Shown: piece after piece, positions 45,901-52,935 of the stretch | How the letters are laid out: each line of letters opens with the position of its first letter | How positions within the stretch are numbered: the stretch's first letter is position 1 | Source of the DNA: Candidatus Amarolinea dominans | GTDB lineage: Bacteria > Chloroflexota > Anaerolineae > SSC4 > Amarolineaceae | Length of the DNA stretch: 64,000 nucleotides | Assembly: GCA_016719785.1 (NCBI GenBank) | Contig: JADJYJ010000003.1 | Span: 186,001 to 250,000 of the forward strand | Reading direction: 5' to 3' | Notes under the pieces: generated by a model | Databases searched by the model: none | Told to the model about the DNA's origin: nothing | What the model saw: the letters and a program-made list of their open reading frames with translations, nothing else | Translations under genes and position numbers: made by a program

Positions 45901-47256
45901 CGTGTCAATCTGCAGGCCAATCGCGCCTACACCTTCACCACGTTCAACCTGATGCTGGGCGCCGATACCATCATGCGCCTCTATGACACGGATGGCACTA
46001 CGTTGCTCATCACCAACGATGATTACACCGGCGGTGGCGTAGCTTCGCAGATCGTGTTCGTGGCGCCTGCTCAGGCGACATACTATCTGATGGTGCGCGA
46101 CTTCTACAACCGTGGTGACTGTCTCGGTTACTCCATCAAGGCCGAGCCAGGGCCGTTCCGCCAGTATGTCCCGGGCATCATCAATATCCTGCCGCGTACG
46201 CCGACGCCAACCCCAACGGCAACGCTGACGGCCACTCCGACCCGGACGCCAACCCGCACCCCAACCCGCACGCCGACGCCGACCGTAACGCGTACCCCAA
46301 CGCGCACGCCGACGCCGCCCGTCGGTGGTGATATTGACATTCCGGGCTTGACGCACGCCAAGGGTGTGGCGATCAACCCGCTGACCAACCGCCTGTACCT
46401 GGCGAGCCGCGACACCGATGAACTGTTCGTGGTCAACGCCAGTACCTTGCAGACGATCATCAAGATTCGTGTCGGCGACGAGCCATTCGGTGTCGCGGTC
46501 AACACGGCGACCAACAAGGTCTACGTCAACAACTATGTGGACGGAACCGTCTCCGTGATCAACGGCGCCACGAACAGCGTCATTGCCACGGTGCAGATTG
46601 GCCCTGAAACCACCTTCCTGGACATCAACCAGACCACCAATCGCATCTACAGCATCAGCCACGCCTGGGATGTCATGGGGATCATCAGCGGCGTGGATGA
46701 GCGGCGCCTGGCACTCAAGTGGTCCGGTGGCGTGGGCGCATGGGGCGCCACCGTCAACGAAACCCTGAACCGCATCTACACGACTAACCGTGACACCGGT
46801 AACATCGCCACGCTTGACGGTGTGACCGGCAACACCTTCGAAGACCAGTCGGTGTCGCCGTTTGTGGGCGCCATCCCGTACGCCATCCACTACGCGCCGT
46901 CGCTCAGTCGGGTCTTCGTCATCATCGGCGAAGGCGACATCCCGTTCCGCCTGATGGCCTACCGCACCACCGCGCAGGGTCTCACCCCGGCCGGCCAGGT
47001 GGATATGCCGCAGGATCAAGCAGATGGCGGCGGCGGCCTGATCGTCAACCCGACCACAGGCCATGTCTTGCTGGTCAACAGTAAGTTGAACCAGGTGCGG
47101 GTGTACAGCTACAACGGCACCACCAACGCCTTCACCTTGCTGCGCACGGTAGCCACGGCCCGCAACCCGTTCATGCTGGACGTGAATCCGACCAACAACC
47201 GGGTCTATGTCGGTTCTCGTGACCAGGCCAAGGTGACCATCTTCACCGACAACTAG
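43000..47256 (+). CDS. Secreted Thr/Pro-linker protein with PPC domain and YVTN propeller
   Basis: 1418 residues; ATG 43000 follows AGGAGG. Order: N-terminal hydrophobic export segment (WLLLCGIILLLLGLVL); a domain at about 77-345 related to that of the gene at 29548; a 582-residue linker (347-928) made almost only of Thr, Pro and Asn (TPTPTNTPT); a PPC-like domain (YEPDNSYTSA, GDQDWFRVNL) ending FRQYVPGI; a second short Thr/Pro/Arg linker (about 1066-1107); and a YVTN-type beta-propeller to the end (GVAINPLTNRLYLAS, GVAVNTATNKVYVNN). The linker is like mucin-type, possibly O-glycosylated stalks. A large extracellular display protein; ligand unknown. Confidence 0.88.
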   Translation: MTHPRSPLQLHPEAAPHARGSARQVIRSQPWLLLCGIILLLLGLVLQPGVTSVGADREAPIGIDDAPLQTAREWGTCFDQLDGGYGVVASGIGLDGLTSGTINITIPGNVFKAYLYWNNATTLINGSNFNVTLNSIPVTSDGDYFGKWSSVLYAHAYWADVTALVTGPGASSYLISGVTIGSYSNGAALVVVYKQTGRLPYHVWLNEGLDIARGHFGPPTLAAGTDPTEFSGVDAYDQTPPGSARQALTWSVVGGVQPTQGSGLWGQQGITGTLPITSDLFITGTLIANNPYIANRGNYMDVYSTTITVPVTTTWQLLQAESKDTNSPDLEWIVQTFEIPLSGCASTPTPTPTPTLTPTNTPTPTRTPTPTNTPTNTPTPTPTPTDTPKPPTPTPTPTDTPTPTPTNTPTNTPTPTLTPTNTPTRTPTPTPTPTLTPTNTPTPTPTPTNTPTPTPTPTNTPTRTPTPTPTPTNTPTNTPTPTPTNTPTGTATNTPTPTPTPTNTPTPTPTNTGTATLTPTPTNTPTPTPTPTNTPTPTPTPTNTPTLTPTPTNTPTPTPTPTNTPTPTPTPTNTPTLTPTPTPTNTPTPTPTPTNTPTLTPTPTNTPTPTPTPTNTPTPTPTNTPTNTPTPTATNTPTPTPTPTNTPTPTITPTATPTWTPGGPTATPTPTATNTPTVTLTPTNTPTPTNTPTPTPTPTNTPTPTPTNTPTPTPTNTPTPTPTNTPTPTPTNTPTNTSTPTPTPTNTPTRTPTPTNTPTLTPTNTPTPTPTNTPTRTPTLTPTPTPTNTPTPTPTRTPTPTNTPTPTPTNTPTPTPTPTNTPTPTPTNTPTPTPTNTPTLTPTNTPSPTPTPTNTPTPTPTNTPTNTPTRTPTPTNTPTNTPTRTPTPTNTPTNTPTRTPTPTNTPTNTPTRTPTPTVTNTPTPTPTPLCQPDQYEPDNSYTSATLLPTNGSAQVHNFHVTGDQDWFRVNLQANRAYTFTTFNLMLGADTIMRLYDTDGTTLLITNDDYTGGGVASQIVFVAPAQATYYLMVRDFYNRGDCLGYSIKAEPGPFRQYVPGIINILPRTPTPTPTATLTATPTRTPTRTPTRTPTPTVTRTPTRTPTPPVGGDIDIPGLTHAKGVAINPLTNRLYLASRDTDELFVVNASTLQTIIKIRVGDEPFGVAVNTATNKVYVNNYVDGTVSVINGATNSVIATVQIGPETTFLDINQTTNRIYSISHAWDVMGIISGVDERRLALKWSGGVGAWGATVNETLNRIYTTNRDTGNIATLDGVTGNTFEDQSVSPFVGAIPYAIHYAPSLSRVFVIIGEGDIPFRLMAYRTTAQGLTPAGQVDMPQDQADGGGGLIVNPTTGHVLLVNSKLNQVRVYSYNGTTNAFTLLRTVATARNPFMLDVNPTNNRVYVGSRDQAKVTIFTDN
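44038..45783 (+). repeat. Low-complexity Thr/Pro/Asn-coding tract
   Basis: 1746 bases of CCGACG/ACGCCGACC-type repeats inside the gene at 43000. Units vary (ACACGTACGCCG, AACCTGACGCCG and others), and longer higher-order repeats appear near 45590-45745, where a block of about 48 bases (CCGACGCGTACGCCG...ACGAAT) recurs four times. This tract is the most likely place for assembly collapse. Confidence 0.92.
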
Positions 47257-47268
47257 CGTCACTCATCA

Positions 47269-47305
47269 CTTCGACACCTGTCGCCTCCGATGGCAGGTGT
47301 CGAAG
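47269..47305. terminator. 12-bp perfect hairpin after the Thr/Pro-linker gene
   Basis: CTTCGACACCTG (47269-47280) pairs perfectly with 47294-47305 across 13 bases. No T-run. The same 12-mer occurs again at 47490-47501, inside the first codons of the next gene. Confidence 0.65.
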
Positions 47306-47401
47306 CACAACAGTCAGGCGGGGGTTGTACGAGCAGAGTTTTCTGACTTGTGCGACCTCCGCTTTGTTTTTGGGGCAAGCACAGGCGCGGCGTCACCTGA
47401 G

Positions 47402-47430
47402 TTGGTTCAGGGCGTCATGTTGTGTACAAT
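47402..47430 (+). promoter_or_regulatory. Promoter candidate of the gene at 47484
   Basis: TTGGTT (47402-47407), 17-base spacer, TACAAT (47425-47430), 53 bases before the ATG. The -35 is weak. Confidence 0.5.
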
Positions 47431-47483
47431 GACGTCACCATTCCCCCGTTCGATTCCCCCTGTTCCACATAGGAGACGACAAA

Positions 47484-49832
47484 ATGCGACTTCGACACCT
47501 GACCCTGACCCTGGCCCTGCTTGTGGGCATCAGCCTGATCGCTTTGCTGGCTATCGGCGTGGCCGCCAGCGCGCCGCCAGCCCTACCCGCTGCGCAGATA
47601 TTGCTCGTGCAGTCCGCGCAACCGGCATTGGACCCGGCCGATGGCTCGGTGCTCCTCACCCGTTCGCCAGCGCCGCCATCCGCCCTGCGCCCAGGCGAAC
47701 TGGAAACGATGCACTGGGAGGTTCTGGGCTATGGTGGCGCCACGCCCAGCCACGTCACCTACGCTCTGCGTAACTTTGACTCCAGCCAGGTCATTGAAAC
47801 AGCCACCTACTTGAACACCAGTGGGCTGAGCGTGACCCGCACGTTCCAACTTCCGATGACCTATACCGTGCCCATTTCGTTGACGCACGAACGCTACATC
47901 GCACGGGTCGAGTATTTCTCCGACAACGGCTTCGAAGCGGCGGCCGAGGTCGTCTTCTTTGTCACCCAGGACACGGGCGATTTGCGCATCGTCAAATTCG
48001 TGGATGCCAACGGCAACGGCGTCCAGGAGCCGGGCGAGAATGGGCTGGCCGGCGCAATTTTCACCCTGCGCTTCCCGCCTCCCTTCTCTGAGGTGTTCAC
48101 ACGCACCACCACAAGCAGCGGCATCCTCTCGTTCACACACCTCGGCGTAGGCACCTACACCGTGAGCGAGATCAGTTGGCCGTCTGGCTATGAGCCAAGC
48201 ATCTCGCCCGCACAGCAGTTGGTGCAGATTCAGAACAACGTCACCGCCACGCTGTTCTTTGGCAACTGGCCGTGGACGCCCACGCCCACCAATACGCCCA
48301 CACCGACGAATACGCCGACGAACACGCCGACGCCGACGCCGACCAACACGCCGACGCCGACGAATACCCCGACGCCAACGCCGACCAACACCCCGACGCC
48401 AACGCCGACCAACACGCCGACGCCGACGCCGACCAACACGCCGACGCCGACGCCGACCAACACGCCAACGCCTACAGCCACCCCGACGCGTACGCCAACG
48501 CGCACGCCAACGCCGACCCGCACCCCGGCCCCGCGCTATCTCCCGTTGGGCGCCAACGATTACTACCTGGTCCCGCGCGGCTGCATTGCCGGCACGAAGG
48601 TCAACGCGGCCTATGCCGGCCTGGGCGGATGGACCATCCGCGTCCGCCTGAGTGATGAGGCGGAGCCGGTTTACACGCGTGTCACCGATGCCAGCGGCCG
48701 CTTCCGCTTCGACAACCTGCCCTGGGGCACCTACACCCTGTGGGAAGAGATGCAGACTGGCTGGGAACCGCTCTCGCCGGCTCAATTCAACGTGACCCTG
48801 GCACAGACCGGCCCCTGCATCGAAGTGCGCTTCCGCAACCGCCTGTTGCCGACCGCGACGCCGACCCCGACGCCCACGCCGGTCATCTTCCCTGACATCA
48901 CCGGCATTGACCATCCCAAGGGCATGGCCCTGCACCCCAGCACCCAGCGCCTTTACGTGGCCAGCCAGGCCCACAACTGGGTTTATGTGATAGACACCGC
49001 GGCCAACAATGTCGTGACGACCATTCCGGTGGGCGCCCGCCCCTTTGGTGTGGCCTACAATGCCACGACCAACAAGGTCTATGTGGCGAACTTCGACAGC
49101 AACAGCGTATCGGTCATCAACCCGGCCACCAACACCGTGATCCGCACCATCTCGATGGCGCCCTACCGCGAGCCGTGCTGGGTGGCCGTCAACCCCATCA
49201 CCAACCGCGTCTATGTGACGCTGCACGGCGATGGACGTCTGGCCGTGATTGACAGCGTCAACGACACCCTCTTGACCACGGTTGGCGTTGGCGCCGGCGC
49301 ATGGGGACTGGCCGTACACCCGAACTTCAACCGCATCTACGTCGGGTTGCGTGACATTGACCGCGTCATGTCGGTGAACGGGAACACCAACCTGATCGAG
49401 CCGCTGCTCACGCTGTACCCGGGCGGCGAACCGTTTGGTATGACCCTCGATGCCACGCGTAACCAGATGGTGGTCTCCTACGCTGTACGCGGAGAGCCGG
49501 ATCAGCGGGTGCGCTTCTATGGCCTGAGCGGCGGCGGCGCGACCCAACTCGAGTCGGTGCTGGTGGGCAGCAGCGGCGACGGCGGCGCGGGCCTGGCGGT
49601 CAACCCCAACAACGGCCATATCATGGCGGTCAATGCCAACGACGACAGCGTGACTCGCCTGAGCGGCGTGCTGCGCGAGCCGATTAGTCTGCGGATGACC
49701 GGCGATTTCCCGCTGGCTGTCGTGGTCAACCCGGCCAACAACCTGGTCTATGTGGGCAACCGCCTGAGCAACACCATCAGCGTCTTCTACGACTTCCCGG
49801 CCCTGGCCGAGATTCGTCGAACCTATCGCTGA
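47484..49832 (+). CDS. Secreted protein with Cna-B-like domains, Thr/Pro linker and YVTN propeller
   Basis: 782 residues; ATG 47484 follows AGGAG. Order: signal peptide (LTLALLVGISLIALLAIGVAASA); an uncharacterised beta-rich region; a SdrD-B/Cna-B-like domain (LRIVKFVDANGNGVQEPGEN, about 165-260); a Thr/Pro/Asn linker at 265-350; a second Cna-B-like domain (GWTIRVRLSDE, RFRFDNLPWGTYTLWE); a short Thr/Pro linker; and a C-terminal YVTN propeller (GMALHPSTQRLYVAS, GVAYNATTNKVYVAN, VNPANNLVYVGN). The propeller is clearly related to that of the upstream gene at 43000, so the two are probably sister proteins. Extracellular; function not predictable. Confidence 0.87.
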   Translation: MRLRHLTLTLALLVGISLIALLAIGVAASAPPALPAAQILLVQSAQPALDPADGSVLLTRSPAPPSALRPGELETMHWEVLGYGGATPSHVTYALRNFDSSQVIETATYLNTSGLSVTRTFQLPMTYTVPISLTHERYIARVEYFSDNGFEAAAEVVFFVTQDTGDLRIVKFVDANGNGVQEPGENGLAGAIFTLRFPPPFSEVFTRTTTSSGILSFTHLGVGTYTVSEISWPSGYEPSISPAQQLVQIQNNVTATLFFGNWPWTPTPTNTPTPTNTPTNTPTPTPTNTPTPTNTPTPTPTNTPTPTPTNTPTPTPTNTPTPTPTNTPTPTATPTRTPTRTPTPTRTPAPRYLPLGANDYYLVPRGCIAGTKVNAAYAGLGGWTIRVRLSDEAEPVYTRVTDASGRFRFDNLPWGTYTLWEEMQTGWEPLSPAQFNVTLAQTGPCIEVRFRNRLLPTATPTPTPTPVIFPDITGIDHPKGMALHPSTQRLYVASQAHNWVYVIDTAANNVVTTIPVGARPFGVAYNATTNKVYVANFDSNSVSVINPATNTVIRTISMAPYREPCWVAVNPITNRVYVTLHGDGRLAVIDSVNDTLLTTVGVGAGAWGLAVHPNFNRIYVGLRDIDRVMSVNGNTNLIEPLLTLYPGGEPFGMTLDATRNQMVVSYAVRGEPDQRVRFYGLSGGGATQLESVLVGSSGDGGAGLAVNPNNGHIMAVNANDDSVTRLSGVLREPISLRMTGDFPLAVVVNPANNLVYVGNRLSNTISVFYDFPALAEIRRTYR

Positions 49833-49859
49833 CGCTAAGACTGAACGAATTCTTTACCA

Positions 49860-49999
49860 CAGAGAGCACAAAGAGCACAGAGAAGTCGCCCACGGGCGGC
49901 GAACCTGCCGCTTCTTTGTGCTCTCTGCGTTTTTCGTGTGAATTCGTGTCATTCGTGGCAAGAGTCTGAGGATGCGCTCCGCCACGAATTTCACGAATT
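49860..49999. repeat. Two adjacent inverted repeats
   Basis: CAGAGAGCACAAAG (49860-49873) is complementary to 49914-49927, followed by five T (49930-49934), so it can also act as terminator. A second near-inverted pair, AATTCGTGTCATTCGTGGC (49941-49959) and 49981-49999, follows. The wording resembles dispersed palindromic repeats seen in many environmental genomes. The rest of the 309-base gap shows nothing else. Confidence 0.6.
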
Positions 50000-50141
50000 G
50001 ATTCCTCTGTCCCTGTGGTTGAGGATGTCTCGAATCTGGAATGGCGGCGCCCTTTGCGCATTTGGTTGACCGGGCTGCTTGTGGTATGGTTGGGCGCGGG
50101 CGTTTTGCGCCTGCCATTCTGCTGAGGTCGAAACCGTTGCC

Positions 50142-51539
50142 ATGAACAACATCACGATTGTGGGGCTGGGGCCTGGCGACCCGCGTCTCCTGACCCGCGA
50201 GGCCTGGGAAATCCTGACGCAGGCGTCTGAAGTCTGCTTGCGTACGGCGCGTCATCCGACCGTGGACGCGTTGCGGGCTGTGCCTGGACTGCACCTGGTC
50301 AGCTTCGATGAGGTCTATGAACAGACCGACGCGTTTGCCGATGTCTACCAAACCATCAGCGCCCGCATCCTGGAACTGGCCGCACGGCCACAGGGCGTGG
50401 TCTACGCGGTGCCCGGCCATCCGGCCGTGGGCGAAACAACCACCCAACTCATCCAGCGGGCCGCGGCGGCGCAGGGCTTGAGCGTGCGCATCGTCGAGGG
50501 CCTGAGCTTCATCGAGCCGCTGTTGACCGCCCTGCGTGTGGATGCCCTGGACGGCCTGCAAATTGCCGATGCCATGCTGCTTGCCAACAAACACCACGCG
50601 CCGCTTGATCCCGACCGCCCGGCGATCCTGGGTCAACTCTACAGCCGCCTGCTGGCCGGCGAAGTCAAGCTGGTGCTGCTCAACACCTACCCGGAAGATC
50701 ATCCACTGACCCTGGTGCAGGCGGCCGGCACGCAGGCCAGCCAGACGCTGCAGCTTCCCTTGCACGAACTGGACCATGCCGGCAGCTTCTTCGATCACCT
50801 GACCGCGTTGTACATTCCGCCACTGCCCCATGCGGGCGGCTATGACGCGCTGCAGGAGATCGTGGCTCGCCTGCGCGCGCCCGACGGCTGCCCCTGGGAC
50901 CGCGAGCAGACGCACGAATCGCTGGTCAGCCCGCTGCTGGAAGAAACCTACGAGGTGATAGCGGCCATCGAGAGCGGGGATGCGCACCTCTTGTCTGAAG
51001 AGCTGGGCGATCTGTATCTCAATCTTGCCATGCAGGTGCAGATTGCGGCCGAGGAAGGCGAATTCCGCCTGGCCGATGTGCTCAGTCACATCATCGCCAA
51101 GTTGATCCGGCGCCATCCCCACGTTTTCAGCGGGCTGGACGTGCAGAATGTGGATGAGGTGTTGCAGAACTGGGAGAAGATCAAAGCGGCCGAGCGCCAG
51201 ACGAAGGGCGAGGTAGAATCCACGCTGGGCAGCGTGCCGTCTGCGCTGCCGGCCCTGATGCAGGCCGAAATATATCAGCGCCGCGTGGCACGCCTCGGTT
51301 GGCCCGGTGCGCCCGCACCAGATCCCGGAGTGATCCCGGCTGACGAGGAGGCGTTTGGTGACCTGCTCTTTGCCCTCGTGGCCCAAGCCCGTGCGCGCGG
51401 CGTCGACCCCGAACGGGCCTTACGCCAGGCCAATGCGCGCTTTGCCGCGCAGGTGCGCGCGGTGGAGGCCCGCGCCCAGGCCGCCGGCGTCACGCTCAGC
51501 GCGCTGGTGCCAGCCGAGCGGGTAACCTGGTGGGAGTGA
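50142..51539 (+). CDS. mazG: MazG nucleotide pyrophosphohydrolase fused to a tetrapyrrole-methylase domain
   Basis: 465 residues with the YabN architecture. The N-terminal half is a tetrapyrrole (SAM-dependent) methylase domain: ITIVGLGPGDPRLLT and VVYAVPGHPAVGE. The C-terminal half is MazG: LRAPDGCPWDREQTHESL, LLEETYEVIAAIE (the EExxE metal motif), and EELGDLYLNLAMQ with a second acidic motif. MazG hydrolyses nucleoside triphosphates, which keeps unusual or damaged nucleotides out of RNA and DNA and can lower ppGpp. After the first MazG repeat a second, shorter helix block (GDLLFALVAQARARGVDPE) follows. Start ATG 50142; the 21 codons of open frame before it are not conserved. Confidence 0.93.
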   Translation: MNNITIVGLGPGDPRLLTREAWEILTQASEVCLRTARHPTVDALRAVPGLHLVSFDEVYEQTDAFADVYQTISARILELAARPQGVVYAVPGHPAVGETTTQLIQRAAAAQGLSVRIVEGLSFIEPLLTALRVDALDGLQIADAMLLANKHHAPLDPDRPAILGQLYSRLLAGEVKLVLLNTYPEDHPLTLVQAAGTQASQTLQLPLHELDHAGSFFDHLTALYIPPLPHAGGYDALQEIVARLRAPDGCPWDREQTHESLVSPLLEETYEVIAAIESGDAHLLSEELGDLYLNLAMQVQIAAEEGEFRLADVLSHIIAKLIRRHPHVFSGLDVQNVDEVLQNWEKIKAAERQTKGEVESTLGSVPSALPALMQAEIYQRRVARLGWPGAPAPDPGVIPADEEAFGDLLFALVAQARARGVDPERALRQANARFAAQVRAVEARAQAAGVTLSALVPAERVTWWE

Positions 51540-51567
51540 GCAAGGAACGCTGGCCCCAGAAACAAAG

Positions 51568-51611
51568 AGTGCAGGTAGACAAACTCGCCTTTGAGTTTCT
51601 CTGCTTGCACT
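51568..51611 (+). terminator. Imperfect terminator-like hairpin after mazG
   Basis: Arms 51568-51586 and 51593-51611 pair at about 16 of 19 positions across the loop GCCTTT. No T-run follows. The remaining 437-base gap to 51977 contains only the orphan signal-peptide frame at 51767. Confidence 0.4.
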
Positions 51612-51766
51612 AGTCGTTGGAGCTGGCACAGAATCTGTTGCAGCCTCACGGACCCGTGGGTGAGACTGGCGCCCCGCTGGAATACCGTGCAGCGTTGCCG
51701 CTGGCGGTGAGATAGCTTGATCGTATCGGTCGGGGATCAGACAACGGGCGGCATTGTACTGCCGGC

Positions 51767-51925
51767 ATGCATCGCTGTCAAATGAAAGTGCAGCATTGGT
51801 TTGTTCTGTTCGTATCGGTGGCGCTGCTGTCGAGCGCGGTCCTGCCCCCGGCGTTGTCTCTTGCACCAACGCCCGTGTCGGCGGACTTCACCATTGCTCC
51901 ACTTGGGCGACGGCTCCTGCTGTGA
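51767..51925 (+). pseudogene. Orphan signal-peptide fragment
   Basis: A 52-codon frame with a good export signal (MKVQHWFVLFVSVALLSSAV from the inner ATG at 51782, then ALSLAPTPVSADFTIAPLG) and an early stop. Such starts belong to secreted beta-helix or adhesin-like proteins; here the body is missing. The fragment at 52721-52918 could be the other end of the same lost gene. It is below the usual gene-calling size, and a real small exported peptide cannot be excluded. Confidence 0.4.
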
Positions 51926-51976
51926 ATTGACTGACAAAGGTGTTGGACTCAATCTTTTTGGCGAAGGTATTGTGAA

Positions 51977-52720
51977 ATGAAACAGATCATCGTCGCATTC
52001 TGCTTGTTATTGGTTCTTTCAGCCTGTATGGCGCCACGGGATGGGGCGACTGCAACACCTGTTCCGCCTTATACGGCGTCGCCGCGCCCTTCCGTGGACG
52101 AAAGCACACCGCCTGCCTCCCCCCCGGAGTTGTGGACTCCGGTTCCCATCACGCCCTCCGCGGCTACCACTACCTCGACCCCCAATCTGCCCATTGGCTG
52201 CCGCAGCGCCGTTCAGGATACGCTGGTCCATATCAGTCGGGACGCCGACTACTGTTTCCACTATCCGTCACGCTTTAGCATCCATTACCCTGATAACCCT
52301 GAGAATCGTACGACTTATGTTGATGGACCGTTCTTGGAGAGTGGTGTCCCTGAACCGGACCAGGCGAATATGTCGATCAGTAGCTCGCCTATCGCAGCCG
52401 GACAAACCCTCGCGCAAGCTGTGGATGCGGTCATTTGGTGGGCTATCGTACCCATCACTGATACGCGACCTATCGCCCCAACGCTCATCGCCAGCGCGCC
52501 CTTCACGCGCACTATCACGACCATCGGCGGCGAGCCGGCGGAAATCGTCGAGGGCCTTCCAGGGAGACTGACAACCTCTCAGACCTTCATCATTCATGAT
52601 GACCGACTCTACATTCTGATGGTTAGCCCATCACATCTTGATCTGGCATACCCGAAGTCGCAACCAGATGCCAAGGCGGTCTGGGAGACCGTCATTGCTA
52701 CTTTCGCGTTCTTGAAGTGA
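51977..52720 (+). CDS. Hypothetical lipoprotein
   Basis: 247 residues. A lipoprotein signal peptide ends at the lipobox LSAC (Cys about residue 17). A Pro/Thr/Ser-rich linker (ATATPVPPYTASPRPSVDES) of about 45 residues follows, then a compact domain of about 175 residues (DADYCFHYPSRFSIHYPD, IGGEPAEIVEGLPGR, HDDRLYILMVSP, AVWETVIATFAFLK), of a type seen in PsbP/LpqN-like one-domain lipoproteins; the match is from pattern only. It is presumably anchored outside the cytoplasmic membrane. No clear ribosome-binding site was seen before the ATG. Confidence 0.7.
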   Translation: MKQIIVAFCLLLVLSACMAPRDGATATPVPPYTASPRPSVDESTPPASPPELWTPVPITPSAATTTSTPNLPIGCRSAVQDTLVHISRDADYCFHYPSRFSIHYPDNPENRTTYVDGPFLESGVPEPDQANMSISSSPIAAGQTLAQAVDAVIWWAIVPITDTRPIAPTLIASAPFTRTITTIGGEPAEIVEGLPGRLTTSQTFIIHDDRLYILMVSPSHLDLAYPKSQPDAKAVWETVIATFAFLK

Positions 52721-52918
52721 CGGGGCTTCTTCGCAGGCAATAGCACTGGCGTCGAGAGCGGCAGCATCAAAAACGATGGCGCCGTGACGCTTGAGAACAC
52801 CATCGTCGTCAACAGACCAACAGGAAGCGACTGCGACGCCTGCAGTCCTATCAGCGATGATGGCGAGAACGTGGATTTCGACGATACCGCCTGTCCGAAT
52901 TTCCGCGACGACCGCTAA
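52721..52918 (+). pseudogene. C-terminal remnant of a beta-helix (choice-of-anchor-type) secreted protein
   Basis: Directly after the lipoprotein stop and in the same frame, 65 codons read GFFAGNSTGVESGSIKNDGA, TLENTIVVN, and then Cys-rich CDACSPISDDGENVDFDD up to TAA. Alternation of short beta strands, 'xFxGNSTG...SGxI' and 'VTLxNTIV' is the pattern of right-handed beta-helix repeats at the end of CSLREA/choice-of-anchor-Q proteins common in Chloroflexota. There is no start codon and no body, so it is a decayed gene end. Confidence 0.55.
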
Positions 52919-52935
52919 CCCGAATTTCGGATCTT

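Noticed and set aside
47583..49619. 678-codon antisense frame opposite the Cna-B/YVTN gene
   Set aside because: Complement of a supported gene; Arg-rich middle part is the reverse of the Thr/Pro linker.
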